Positions 9,040-17,161 of a DNA stretch of 64,000 bases are shown piece by piece. The notes below the pieces were generated by a model. That model made no database searches and was not told where the DNA came from. It was given only the letters and a program-made list of their open reading frames with translations. The position numbers and the translations under genes were made by a program. The DNA is from Mesorhizobium shangrilense (GTDB taxonomy: Bacteria > Pseudomonadota > Alphaproteobacteria > Rhizobiales > Rhizobiaceae), in assembly GCF_028826155.1 (NCBI RefSeq), contig NZ_JAQGPN010000001.1, positions 2,919,501 to 2,983,500 of the forward strand, written 5' to 3'. Positions within the stretch are counted from its first letter, which is position 1; each line of letters opens with the position of its first letter.

Positions 9040-10416
9040 TTGAAAGCAGAAAATCGCCGGGCTAGCCCCCAGAGGGCGGACGATACAGGATCGGACGCGA
9101 CTGGTGCGCGCGCCGTTGTGGTCGTGCCGATCCTTGCACGTCATCACTTGCGTGAGGATGAAACTGCCCAGCAGACCCGCCCGCGGCTGCAGCGCTCCGC
9201 GGACGCGCGGCTCGAGGAGGCAGTAGGCCTCGCCGAGGCGATCTCCCTCGACATCGTTCATGCTACAATTGCCACGGTGAACGAGCCGCGGCCTGCCACG
9301 CTGCTTGGCGCCGGCAAGGTCGACGAGATCACCGAGATCATAAAGGAAAACAAGGCGGAGCTGGCGATCGTCGACCATCCGCTGACGCCTGTGCAGCAGC
9401 GCAATCTGGAGAAGGCGTTCAACGCCAAGGTGCTCGACCGGACCGGCCTGATCCTTGAGATTTTCGGCGAGCGGGCTCGCACCAAGGAAGGCGCGCTGCA
9501 GGTGGAACTCGCGCACCTGAACTACCAGAAGGGGCGGCTCGTGCGCAGCTGGACCCACCTGGAGCGGCAGCGCGGCGGCGCCGGCTTCCTCGGAGGCCCC
9601 GGCGAAACACAGATCGAGGCCGACCGCCGCATTCTCCAGGATAAGATCCTGAAGCTGAAGCGCGAACTGGAAACGGTGCGGCGCACGCGCGACCTTCACC
9701 GGGCAAAGCGCAAGAAGGTGCCGTTCCCCGTGGTCGCCATCGTCGGCTACACGAATGCCGGCAAGTCCACCCTCTTCAATCGCCTGACGGGTGCGGACGT
9801 GCTGGCCGAGGATATGCTCTTCGCCACGCTGGACCCGACGCTGCGCCGGGTGCGGCTGCCTCACGGCACCATCGTCATCCTGTCCGATACAGTCGGGTTC
9901 ATTTCGGACCTTCCGACCCACCTTGTCGCGGCCTTCCGCGCGACCCTCGAAGAGGTGGTGGAAGCGGACGTCGTCATCCACCTGCGCGACATTTCGGACC
10001 CGGATACTGCGGCGCAGGCGGCGGACGTGGAACAGATACTTGCCGACCTCGGCGTCGATGCAAAGGACGAAGCGCGCGTCATCGAAGTCTGGAACAAGGT
10101 CGATCTGCTCGACGATGCGAACCGTGCGCGGCTGCTGGAGGCGGGAAGCAATACGCCGCTCGCCATCTCGGCGGCGACGGGCGAGGGGGTGGAGGCGCTC
10201 GTTGCCGCCATCGAGCAGCGCGTGGCAGGCGGTCTGGAACCCGTCGTCGTGACGCTGCAGCCCAACCAACTCGCGTCCATCGATTGGCTTTATCGCAACG
10301 GACAGGTGGTCGAACGCACCGACAATGACGATGGCAGCGTTACGCTGACGCTCCGTGCTACGGCCACCGCGCGCCAATCGATCGAGGAGCGCTTGTCCAG
10401 ACGGGCGGCCGAGTAG
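9040..10416 (+). CDS. hflX: Ribosome-associated GTPase HflX
   Basis: 458-residue GTPase that binds the ribosome and helps recycle stalled or heat-damaged ribosomes. The N-terminal HflX domain holds LLGAGKVDEI and the ERQRGGAGFLGGPGETQIE segment. The G domain has G1 GYTNAGKST near residue 236, G3 DTVGFISDLP and G4 NKVD. The start is a TTG directly after the hfq stop with a purine-rich site GGGAAA just upstream, so translation is coupled to hfq. The hfq-hflX order is widely conserved. The 3' end faces mazG with a 12-base gap. Confidence 0.95.
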   Translation: MKAENRRASPQRADDTGSDATGARAVVVVPILARHHLREDETAQQTRPRLQRSADARLEEAVGLAEAISLDIVHATIATVNEPRPATLLGAGKVDEITEIIKENKAELAIVDHPLTPVQQRNLEKAFNAKVLDRTGLILEIFGERARTKEGALQVELAHLNYQKGRLVRSWTHLERQRGGAGFLGGPGETQIEADRRILQDKILKLKRELETVRRTRDLHRAKRKKVPFPVVAIVGYTNAGKSTLFNRLTGADVLAEDMLFATLDPTLRRVRLPHGTIVILSDTVGFISDLPTHLVAAFRATLEEVVEADVVIHLRDISDPDTAAQAADVEQILADLGVDAKDEARVIEVWNKVDLLDDANRARLLEAGSNTPLAISAATGEGVEALVAAIEQRVAGGLEPVVVTLQPNQLASIDWLYRNGQVVERTDNDDGSVTLTLRATATARQSIEERLSRRAAE

Positions 10417-10428
10417 CGCGGGAACGAC

Positions 10429-11250
10429 CTATTTGCGCTTGGCGTCCTGCCAGAGCGCTTCCATTTCCTCGAGCGAGGCGTCATCCAGGTTCCGCCCTGC
10501 GGCCGTGAGCGTCCGCTCCACGCTATGGAATCGGCTGCGGAATTTTTCGTTGGTCCCGGCGAGCGCTGCCTCGGAATCAACCTTCAGGTGGCGTCCGAGA
10601 TTGACGACCGCAAACAGCAGGTCGCCAAACTCGTCCTTGATTGCAGCGTGGTCGCCCGCGGCCATTTCTGCGCGCAGCTCGCCGATTTCCTCCTCGATCT
10701 TGTCGAGGATAGGCGCGGCTTCCTGCCAGTCGAAGCCGACCCTGGCAGCCTTCTCCTGCAGTTTCAGGGCGCGCGTGAGGGAGGGCAGGGCGACCGGTAC
10801 GTCATCAAGGTATCCTGAGCCGCCTAGTTCGGGGTCAAGGCCGAGCGCGACGTGGCGGGAGCGGCGTTCGGCTTTCTCCTCTGCCTTGATCCGGTCCCAC
10901 ATGCCCTTGGCCATGCCGGCACTTCTGGCCTTTTCGTCGCCGAAGACATGCGGATGACGGCGTATCATCTTCTGTGTGATCGCCTCCACCACATCGCCGA
11001 ATTCGAAGGCTCCCTGCTCCTCGGCCATGCGGGCGTGGTAGACGACCTGCAGAAGAAGGTCGCCGAGCTCTTCGCGCAGATCGGCCAGGTCGCGCCTGGC
11101 GATGGCGTCGGCGACCTCATAGGCCTCTTCCAGCGTGTAAGGGGCGATGGTCTCGAAGGTCTGTTCGACGTCCCAGGGACATCCCGTCACGGGCGTCCGC
11201 AGAGCGGCCATGATCTCGATCAGGCGGGAAATGTCCTTGGAGGGCTTCAT
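10429..11250 (-). CDS. mazG: Nucleoside triphosphate pyrophosphohydrolase MazG
   Basis: 273-residue house-cleaning enzyme that hydrolyses NTPs to NMP and pyrophosphate. Two tandem MazG domains are visible: the first with CPWDVEQTFETI, EEAYEVADAI and the metal-binding EELGDLLLQVVYHA, the second with EEIGELRAE and DEFGDLLFAVVNL. Acidic metal ligands are present in both. The length is that of the two-domain E. coli type. It is transcribed toward hflX. Confidence 0.95.
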   Translation of the reverse strand: MKPSKDISRLIEIMAALRTPVTGCPWDVEQTFETIAPYTLEEAYEVADAIARRDLADLREELGDLLLQVVYHARMAEEQGAFEFGDVVEAITQKMIRRHPHVFGDEKARSAGMAKGMWDRIKAEEKAERRSRHVALGLDPELGGSGYLDDVPVALPSLTRALKLQEKAARVGFDWQEAAPILDKIEEEIGELRAEMAAGDHAAIKDEFGDLLFAVVNLGRHLKVDSEAALAGTNEKFRSRFHSVERTLTAAGRNLDDASLEEMEALWQDAKRK

Positions 11251-11264
11251 CGCTGCACCGTAGC

Positions 11265-11323
11265 CGGATTGTACGCCCGGCGCAGCGCCGGACGCTCAGG
11301 GCGTCCGGCTTGTCCACAATCCG
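11265..11323. repeat. Nested inverted repeat between mazG and the DUF305 gene
   Basis: Outer arms CGGATTGT (11265-11272) and ACAATCCG (11316-11323) enclose a perfect inner stem GCCGGACGC (11287-11295) / GCGTCCGGC (11301-11309) with a 5-base loop. It follows the DUF305 stop on the minus strand but has no T-run. It may be an RNA hairpin ending that transcript or a dispersed intergenic element. Confidence 0.6.
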
Positions 11324-11332
11324 CAGGTCAGA

Positions 11333-11689
11333 TCAATCCGGATTCTTGGCCAGCCATGCCTTCATCTGTCCGATTTCGGCTTCCTGCGCCTTCACGACCT
11401 CTTCGGCGAGTGCACGGATCTCCGGATCCTTGCCGTGTTCCAGCACGATCCTGGCCATGGCGACAGCGCCTTCGTGATGCGGAATCATGGAAAGCACGAA
11501 GTCGCGGTCGGCATCACCGGAAAGCTCCACGGCCATGGCCTTGTGCATGTCTTCATTGGCCTTGGCGAAGGCCTCCGCGGCGGCGCTCGGCGCAGCGGCT
11601 CCGTGGCCCAAATGTGCGTCCTGGGCATAGGCTGCACCGCTGATGGCGAGGGAGATGGCGGCTGCTGCGGTGATGAGATGGTGCTTCAT
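11333..11689 (-). CDS. Exported DUF305 (CopM-like) protein
   Basis: 118-residue secreted helical protein. The signal peptide [22 protein letters not shown] ends in an AYA-Q cleavage site; a His-containing stretch HLGHG and the conserved DUF305 motif [13 protein letters not shown] follow. His and Met residues of this motif bind metal in family members linked to copper handling. I chose the ATG at 11689 because it begins the signal peptide and has AGCAGGAA just upstream; the frame could extend 18 codons further. A copper-type MerR promoter precedes it (11741-11771), supporting a periplasmic copper-sequestration role, which remains inferred. Confidence 0.85.
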   Translation of the reverse strand: MKHHLITAAAAISLAISGAAYAQDAHLGHGAAAPSAAAEAFAKANEDMHKAMAVELSGDADRDFVLSMIPHHEGAVAMARIVLEHGKDPEIRALAEEVVKAQEAEIGQMKAWLAKNPD

Positions 11690-11740
11690 GTTCCTGCTTC
11701 CAGTCCATTCGAGTCGATACCGGGACTGCCCGATGGCTCG

Positions 11741-11771
11741 CACGTAGTCGTTCCACCTACTGGAAGGTCAA
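11741..11771 (-). promoter_or_regulatory. CueR/HmrR-type copper-responsive promoter
   Basis: On the minus strand, -35 TTGACC (11766-11771) and a -10-like TACGTG (11741-11746) are separated by an overlong 19-base spacer. Within the spacer lies TTCCA-GTAGG-TGGAA (11751-11765), the usual MerR-family copper operator geometry. It lies 52 bases upstream of the DUF305 start. The regulator gene is not in this window. Confidence 0.7.
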
Positions 11772-11802
11772 TGTCACGACTTCGTGAATCGCGAGGGAGC
11801 CC

Positions 11803-12261
11803 TCATTTCCCGCTGCGGGCCAGGAAGGCGCGGAAGGCTTCCAGCGTCTCGGCGCTCACGTGATGCTCAATTCCCTCGGAGTCGATGCGCGCAGTTTCCG
11901 GACTGATGCCCAGAGCGCAGAGGAAGGACTCGACGACCTGATGCCGGTCGCGGCTCATTTCGGCGAGCTCCCGCCCTTCGGCCGAAAGAAACACGCCGCG
12001 ATAGGGCCGTTGCTGGATCAGCCCGTCGGCAGCCAGCCGCTTCAGCATCTTGGCGACGGTCGGCTGTGCTACGCCCAGCCGCTGCGCGATGTCGACCTGG
12101 CGCGCCTCGCCGCCTTCGTCGATCAGATCGGCGATCAGTTCCACGTAGTCCTCGACGAGTTCGGTGCGGCGGTTGTGGCGCGTCTGCCTAAAACTCTCGA
12201 CGCGCGTTTCCGCATCGATCGGGTCGCTGGGCTCTACAATCGTCGGATTCTCGTCGCTCAC
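11803..12261 (-). CDS. mntR: Manganese-responsive regulator MntR (DtxR family)
   Basis: 152-residue DNA-binding repressor. The winged helix-turn-helix is at about 53-85 ([20 protein letters not shown]), followed by GVFLSAEG and the dimerisation/metal-binding half with [21 protein letters not shown] and acidic residues expected to bind Mn(II). It lacks the C-terminal SH3 domain of DtxR, as MntR does. The start codon is GTG. Two MntR-box-like palindromes lie between it and the divergent multicopper oxidase gene, which points to autoregulation and control of the oxidase-ZIP pair (inferred). Alphaproteobacteria often use the Fur-like Mur instead. Confidence 0.88.
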   Translation of the reverse strand: MSDENPTIVEPSDPIDAETRVESFRQTRHNRRTELVEDYVELIADLIDEGGEARQVDIAQRLGVAQPTVAKMLKRLAADGLIQQRPYRGVFLSAEGRELAEMSRDRHQVVESFLCALGISPETARIDSEGIEHHVSAETLEAFRAFLARSGK

Positions 12262-12293
12262 TACCAGCTCTGCTCCTTCGCTGCGATAAAGTG

Positions 12294-12305
12294 TAGCCTC
12301 GGCTA
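12294..12305. promoter_or_regulatory. MntR-box-like palindrome near mntR
   Basis: TAGC-CTCG-GCTA is a perfect palindrome with the 4-base spacer seen in the E. coli MntR box core (ATAGC-N4-GCTAT). It lies 32 bases upstream of the mntR start; a TACACT -10-like hexamer on the minus strand abuts it. Autorepression of mntR is inferred. Confidence 0.55.
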
Positions 12306-12373
12306 TTTCTCATAGAGCGGCGTTTTGAATCTTTCCAGATGATTCCGTGTCGCAGGCTGTTCGCCGCGAAAAA

Positions 12374-12391
12374 TATAGCCATTGCTATAAT
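12374..12391 (+). promoter_or_regulatory. MntR-box-like palindrome overlapping a TATAAT -10
   Basis: TATAGC-CATT-GCTATA (12374-12389) matches the enterobacterial MntR core ATAGC-N4-GCTAT. Its right half overlaps a consensus -10 TATAAT at 12386-12391, 50 bases before the multicopper oxidase start. A repressor bound here would block RNA polymerase. No good -35 is present. Confidence 0.6.
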
Positions 12392-12440
12392 TAAGCGATT
12401 GTGCTCTTCTTGTTCGTCATTGCTAACAGGGGTGGATTTC

Positions 12441-13577
12441 ATGCGACGGTGGTTGCCGTTCGATCTCAGTCGACGCGGTTTTTTGGGGGCCGGTATCCTC
12501 GCGGCCGGAGGCGCGGCCTTGAGCGCGCGCAACGCAGCCGGTCAGGCGACGCATGATCACAGCACCATGCGGGCGGCCCAGCAGGCTTCGACGGCAGGCC
12601 ATGCGGCCAAGCAGGATCACCTGACGGCGCATGGGGCGATGATGACCGTCGGCGAAGTCGACAATGCACGCAACGGTTTCGACCCTACCGCCATGCTGAC
12701 GGACTGGGACACCGGCGAAGTGACCAAGCGGTCGGATGGCCGCACCGTGCGCACATTCGAGGTCACAGGCGAAGACAAGGAGATCGAGATCGCGCCGGGG
12801 GTGATGTTCCCGGCCTGGACCTACAACGGTCGCGTGCCCGGTCCCGCGCTGCGCGCTACGGAAGGCGATCTGCTGCGCATCGTCTTCAAGAACTACGGAT
12901 CGCATCCGCATTCGATGCACTTTCACGGCATCCACTCCGCGCGGATGGATGGCGTTCCCGGGGCCGGCGTCATCGATCCGGGAGAAGAATTCGTCTACGA
13001 ATTCGAGGCCAAGCCCTTTGGCTGCCACCTCTATCACTGCCACGCCCTGCCGCTGGCCCGCCACATGCACAAGGGCATGTACGGCCTGTTCGTCGTGGAC
13101 CCGGATCCGGCGCGTCACCCCGACATGGCCGATGTCGCGAAATCCCGTCTGCTGGGCACGCCGGAAAACGCCAACTGGCAGGAAATGGCGATGGTGATGA
13201 ACGCCTTCGACACGACGTTCGACGGCGAGAACGAGTTTTATGCCTGCAACACCGTGGCTCACTGCTACGCCAAGCAGCCAATCAAGGTGGACAGGAACCG
13301 GCCGGTCCGAATCTACCTCGTCAACGTGACTGAATTTGATCCGATCAACTCGTTCCACCTGCACGCGAACTTCTTCGACTATTTCGACCAGGGAACGACG
13401 CTGACCCCGACCCTGAAGACGGTGGATCTTATCATGCAGTGCCAGGCGCAGCGGGGCATCCTCGAGTTCAGTTTCCGTGACCACGAGCCCGGCCTCTACA
13501 TGTTCCATGCGCATCAGGCGGAGTTCACCGAGCTCGGCTGGGTCGGCATGTTCGACGTCGTCGAGGCCGTGTCGTGA
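12441..13577 (+). CDS. Tat-exported two-domain multicopper oxidase
   Basis: 378-residue periplasmic oxidase. The Tat signal LSRRGFLGAG lies near the N-terminus, so I start at the ATG at 12441, which has AGGGG upstream. A His-rich linker (HDHSTM) follows. Cupredoxin domain 1 carries HSMHFHG and then HLYHCH...H..KGM, giving Cys, His and Met of a type-1 copper site; domain 2 carries FHLHANF and FHAHQAEFTELG, the remaining type-2/3 His ligands, but no Cys. This is the compact two-domain form related to nitrite reductase rather than a three-domain laccase. It is co-translated with the ZIP-like gene (GTGA overlap) and divergent from mntR. Manganese or another metal ion as substrate is inferred from context only. 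Confidence 0.85.
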   Translation: MRRWLPFDLSRRGFLGAGILAAGGAALSARNAAGQATHDHSTMRAAQQASTAGHAAKQDHLTAHGAMMTVGEVDNARNGFDPTAMLTDWDTGEVTKRSDGRTVRTFEVTGEDKEIEIAPGVMFPAWTYNGRVPGPALRATEGDLLRIVFKNYGSHPHSMHFHGIHSARMDGVPGAGVIDPGEEFVYEFEAKPFGCHLYHCHALPLARHMHKGMYGLFVVDPDPARHPDMADVAKSRLLGTPENANWQEMAMVMNAFDTTFDGENEFYACNTVAHCYAKQPIKVDRNRPVRIYLVNVTEFDPINSFHLHANFFDYFDQGTTLTPTLKTVDLIMQCQAQRGILEFSFRDHEPGLYMFHAHQAEFTELGWVGMFDVVEAVS

Positions 13578-14782
13578 ACGAGCGCGTCGAACACGATCGT
13601 CTGCGCACCGCCGTACCCGTAAGCGGCCGCGGTCCCTTCAGCTTCCTGTGGCTGCTGCTGCCTCTCGCCGTGCTTGGCCTTGCGGTCTGGTGGCTGATCG
13701 CCACCAACCCGCTCGCCAGTTTCGGCAACGGGGCTCCTCCGGTCGAGAACATCACCGTCGAGCGGACGATCCTCGACCATAACGGGATAGGACTGCTCGT
13801 CAGGGCCGGCGGTTCCGAGCCGATGAAGATCGCTCAGGTGCAGGTCGATGCCGGTTACTGGCACTTTGAGCAGGAACCGTCCGGACCGATCGCGCGAGGC
13901 GATACGGCCTGGATCCGCATTCCGTTCCCGTGGATCGTCGGCGAGGGCCACACTGTCACCTTCGTGACGTCGACCGGAGCGACGTTCGAGCACGCCATTC
14001 CCGTCGCCATCGCAACCCCGGTCGCCACGACGTCGACCCTCGTCTCCCAGGCGATTCTCGGGGCATTCGTCGGCATCCTGCCGGTTGCCGTGGGGCTGAT
14101 GTTCTATCCTGCGCTGCGCGGTGCGGGACCGGCGACCATGGACTTCCTGCTCGCGATGACGATCGGCCTGCTCGGCTTCCTGCTGGTCGACACGTTCGAG
14201 GACGCGTTCGAATTTGCGGGTGGATCGGCCGCCTTGTTCCAGGGGCCGACGATGGTCATCCTTGCGGCCGTGGCGAGCTTCATGCTGCTGACGGCCTTCG
14301 GGAGACGAGAAGGACGGCCGACGGGGCTCGCGTTGGCGACCTACATCGCCATTGGCATCGGCCTCCACAATCTGGGCGAGGGGCTGGCGATCGGGGCCGC
14401 CTTCGCGGCCGGTGCGGCCGGACTGGGCACCTTCCTCGTGCTTGGCTTTACCCTGCACAACATCACCGAGGGCATCGGTATCGCCGCGCCGATCCTCAAG
14501 GTGCGGCCGCCGCTGTGGAGCTTCGCTGGGCTGACCCTGCTGGCCGGCGGCCCGGCCGTACTCGGCATGTGGATCGGCAGTCTGGCCTATGCGCCGCAAT
14601 GGTCGGCGCTGGCGCTGGCCATCGGCGCCGGCGCCATCCTGCAGGTGATTATCGAAGTAGGCGCCTTCCTCGCCGGCCGGCACGACAAGGGTGCGGCTGG
14701 GCTGCTCACGCTGCCGGTCCTCTCGGGCATCGGCATCGGCGTCGCCTTCATGTATCTGACAGCTATGCTCGTGAAGATCTGA
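13574..14782 (+). CDS. ZIP-family metal transporter with N-terminal periplasmic domain
   Basis: 402-residue inner-membrane protein starting with GTG inside the oxidase stop. The order is a first membrane helix near 24-44, a beta-rich extracytoplasmic region (about 55-150), then seven or eight helices with two ZIP metal-site helices, LHNLGEGLAIG and LHNITEGIGIA, each providing His, Asn and Glu ligands. The ZIP core normally starts at the N-terminus, so the extra domain is unusual and could dock the neighbouring oxidase. Mn(II), Fe(II) or Zn(II) are the candidate ions; the MntR boxes favour manganese. Confidence 0.82.
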   Translation: MNERVEHDRLRTAVPVSGRGPFSFLWLLLPLAVLGLAVWWLIATNPLASFGNGAPPVENITVERTILDHNGIGLLVRAGGSEPMKIAQVQVDAGYWHFEQEPSGPIARGDTAWIRIPFPWIVGEGHTVTFVTSTGATFEHAIPVAIATPVATTSTLVSQAILGAFVGILPVAVGLMFYPALRGAGPATMDFLLAMTIGLLGFLLVDTFEDAFEFAGGSAALFQGPTMVILAAVASFMLLTAFGRREGRPTGLALATYIAIGIGLHNLGEGLAIGAAFAAGAAGLGTFLVLGFTLHNITEGIGIAAPILKVRPPLWSFAGLTLLAGGPAVLGMWIGSLAYAPQWSALALAIGAGAILQVIIEVGAFLAGRHDKGAAGLLTLPVLSGIGIGVAFMYLTAMLVKI

Positions 14783-14790
14783 ACGGCACG

Positions 14791-14808
14791 CACGGAGGCA
14801 ACTCCGTG
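14791..14808 (+). other. Short perfect hairpin after the ZIP gene
   Basis: CACGGAG-GCAA-CTCCGTG is a 7-bp stem with a GCAA tetraloop 8 bases after the stop. Only two Ts follow, so termination would be weak; it could protect the 3' end of the oxidase-ZIP transcript. Confidence 0.45.
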
Positions 14809-14864
14809 TTCCTGAGGCGGGCGCGGCTTCAGACCGTTCCCGCCGTACGGATTGCGTGCTAAGC

Positions 14865-14892
14865 GGGCACACCGCGCTTCGGCGGTGCGCCC
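14865..14892 (+). terminator. Candidate terminator hairpin before the MFS gene
   Basis: GGGC-A-CACCGC / GCGGTG-C-GCCC forms a stem of 4 plus 6 pairs around GCTTCG, with one A-C mismatch, followed by TCCTT. It is the stronger of two stem-loops downstream of the ZIP gene. Confidence 0.45.
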
Positions 14893-14914
14893 TCCTTCAG
14901 ACCCGTATCCGATC

Positions 14915-16120
14915 ATGGCCTTGCCGCCGCTGTCTCCAGCACAACTCGCCAAACCGCGCCGCTTTGAGCTGCGCGTTTCGCTCATCTTCGCGGCGCTCTT
15001 CATCCCGCAGGGCGTCCATCTGCCGTATTTCCCGCTCTGGCTCGAGTCCAAGGGACTTGACGCCGAGCACATCGCCATCGTGCTGTCTGCGCCAATGTTC
15101 CTGCGTGTCTTCACCACGCCGCTCATCACCGCTCTGGCCGATCGCGCCAAAGACCGCGCCAGTGTTCTGGTCGCGATGGTGGCCATGTCGCTCATCCTCT
15201 CGATCGGCTACTTCTTCACGTCCTCCTTCACCGCCATCCTCATCGTCTCGCTGCTCTTGTCGATCGTCTGGACGCCGCACTCCACGCTGGCCGATTCGCT
15301 CGCCCTGTCCGGTGTGCGCCGCTTCGGGTCGAACTATGCGCATATGCGCATCTGGGGGTCCGCAGCGTTCCTGGCCGCCAACTTCTTCGGAGGCGTCGCC
15401 ATTTCGCTGGCCACCGAATCAAGCGTCCCGGCGATGATCAGCGCCGGACTGGTGGGAACGCTTGCCGCCTGTCTGCTCGCTCCGAGGCTGGGCAAGCCGC
15501 GGCGTGCATCGCCGCTCTCGGCCTCTGCCATGCAGAAGGCCGACCCGTCGCTCTTCACGCCGTATTTCCTGCTCTGCGTGGTAGGCGCTGGGCTCATCAA
15601 CTCCAGCCACGGATTCATGTACGGCTTCGCATCGATCTATTGGAAATCGATCGGCATCGACGGAGGCGTCGTTGGTCTGCTGTGGACGGCGTCGGTTGTC
15701 GCCGAGGTCGGGATATTCATGGCCTTCACGCGCGTTTTCGGCCGCACGCCGTCGTCGATCCTGCTCGGCCTTGCCGGCCTCGGCGCAATTGTCCGCTGGG
15801 TCGCCTATCCCCTGGTCTGGCCGTCCGGCGCAGGCGTGGCGGGATTCTTTGCCGTCCAGGGGCTTCACGCGGTCTCGACCGGCCTGATCCTCCTGGGCGT
15901 CCAGAAGCTCATCGCCGAGACGATCGACGAGGACAAGATGGGCGCCGCGCAAGGCGTCGCCTTCTTCGCCAGCGGCCTCTTCATGGCCCTGGTCACGCTG
16001 GCGTCCGGCGCCGTGTATGAAAACATGGGCGCGAACGGATTTTACGTTATGGCGGCGGTCGCTCTCGTCGGCGTCGCGCTGATTGCCTGCGCTGGCCGTC
16101 AGCCCCAAAGCGCAGGATGA
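14915..16120 (+). CDS. MFS transporter (HcaT/3-phenylpropionate permease-like)
   Basis: 401-residue inner-membrane carrier with about 12 hydrophobic helices and the MFS_1-like pattern: an N-terminal PQGVHLPYFPLWLESKGL stretch, ALADRAKDR after helix 2-3, RIWGSAAFL in helix 5 and GAAQGVAFFASGL in the C-terminal half. These are typical of the phenylpropionate/nucleoside-like permease branch. I chose the ATG at 14915; the frame extends 21 codons upstream without membrane character. Substrate is unknown. It overlaps the epimerase tail-to-tail by 22 bases. Confidence 0.8.
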   Translation: MALPPLSPAQLAKPRRFELRVSLIFAALFIPQGVHLPYFPLWLESKGLDAEHIAIVLSAPMFLRVFTTPLITALADRAKDRASVLVAMVAMSLILSIGYFFTSSFTAILIVSLLLSIVWTPHSTLADSLALSGVRRFGSNYAHMRIWGSAAFLAANFFGGVAISLATESSVPAMISAGLVGTLAACLLAPRLGKPRRASPLSASAMQKADPSLFTPYFLLCVVGAGLINSSHGFMYGFASIYWKSIGIDGGVVGLLWTASVVAEVGIFMAFTRVFGRTPSSILLGLAGLGAIVRWVAYPLVWPSGAGVAGFFAVQGLHAVSTGLILLGVQKLIAETIDEDKMGAAQGVAFFASGLFMALVTLASGAVYENMGANGFYVMAAVALVGVALIACAGRQPQSAG

Positions 16121-17079
16121 GGGGGTGAGACGAGCGAGCCTTCATAGGTGAGCTTCTGGTCCCGGTCCTGCGCCAGCAGAAGCGGCCCGTCGAGATCGAC
16201 GAATTCCGCCCCCTGTGCAAGCAGCACCGCGGGGGCCATTGCCAATGACGTGCCCACCATGCAGCCGATCATGATCGCAAACCCCTTTCGGCGTGCACTG
16301 TCGCGAAGCTCCAGCGCCGCGGTCAGCCCGCCGGCCTTGTCCAGCTTGATATTGATGGCGTCGTAGAGGCCGACGAGGCCATCCAGATCCGCCGCGGTGT
16401 GGACGCTTTCGTCGGCGCAGATCGGTACCATGTGCTTGACGTCGCGCAGTATATCGTCCGAGCCTGCCGGCAGCGGCTGTTCGATGAGCGCTATGCCAAG
16501 TTCGGCCGCCAGCGCGAGATGCCTGATCAGGTTGTCCGGTCGCCAGCCTTCATTTGCGTCGAGGATAATACGGCTGTGTGGCGCGCCCTCCACGACCGCT
16601 CGCATCCGCGGTTCGTCTTGATCGGTCCCCACCTTGACCTTGAGAAGCGGCCGCCAGGCGTTTTCGCGCGCCTGGGTCTCCATCGCGTCCGGTTCGCCGA
16701 GCGAAAGCGTGTACGCCGTTTCAAGCGGCTTCGGCGAATCGACTCCGAGTGCATGCGTCGCGGCGACGCCCGAGAGCTTTGCTTCCAGATCCCAGAGGGC
16801 GCAGTCGACTGCATTGCGCGCTGCCCCCGCGCGCATTGCTGTCAGGAGTTGCCGGCGGTCCATGCCGCGCGCAATCTCCGCGCGAATCGCTTCGATCTCC
16901 GCGTGCACGCTCTCCATCGTCTCGCCATAGCGGGCGTAGGGCACGCACTCGCCGCGTCCTTCCACGCCATCCTGCCCGATGGAGCAGCTCAACACCGCGG
17001 CTTGCGTCTTCGATCCGCGGGAAATGGTGAACGCGCGGGCGATTGGGAACGTCTCGGCATTGATGGTCAGGCTGCGCAT
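16099..17079 (-). CDS. Dipeptide epimerase (L-Ala-D/L-Glu epimerase-like, enolase superfamily)
   Basis: 326-residue enzyme of the mandelate-racemase/muconate-lactonizing group. The catalytic K-x-K is in LKVKVG, metal ligands are in DANEGW, IEQPLP and CADES, and the second catalytic lysine is in INIKLDKAGG. Residues TISRG and MVGTS fit dipeptide epimerases that act on murein-peptide Ala-Glu. Start 17079 has GGAG about 10 bases upstream; an in-frame ATG at 17100 is possible. The longer frame upstream runs antisense into mlaE and is not real. It is divergent from mlaE. Confidence 0.85.
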   Translation of the reverse strand: MRSLTINAETFPIARAFTISRGSKTQAAVLSCSIGQDGVEGRGECVPYARYGETMESVHAEIEAIRAEIARGMDRRQLLTAMRAGAARNAVDCALWDLEAKLSGVAATHALGVDSPKPLETAYTLSLGEPDAMETQARENAWRPLLKVKVGTDQDEPRMRAVVEGAPHSRIILDANEGWRPDNLIRHLALAAELGIALIEQPLPAGSDDILRDVKHMVPICADESVHTAADLDGLVGLYDAINIKLDKAGGLTAALELRDSARRKGFAIMIGCMVGTSLAMAPAVLLAQGAEFVDLDGPLLLAQDRDQKLTYEGSLVSPPHPALWG

Positions 17080-17161
17080 TCGGGTGACACTCCATGACAT
17101 TTCGACCGCGCCATTCACCCTCAAAGTGACAGGATCGGGCAGAGCGGCTAAGACTCGGCCC

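Noticed and set aside
8740..10377. 545-codon minus-strand frame opposite hfq and hflX
   Set aside because: Covers two certain genes on the other strand and shows no domain.
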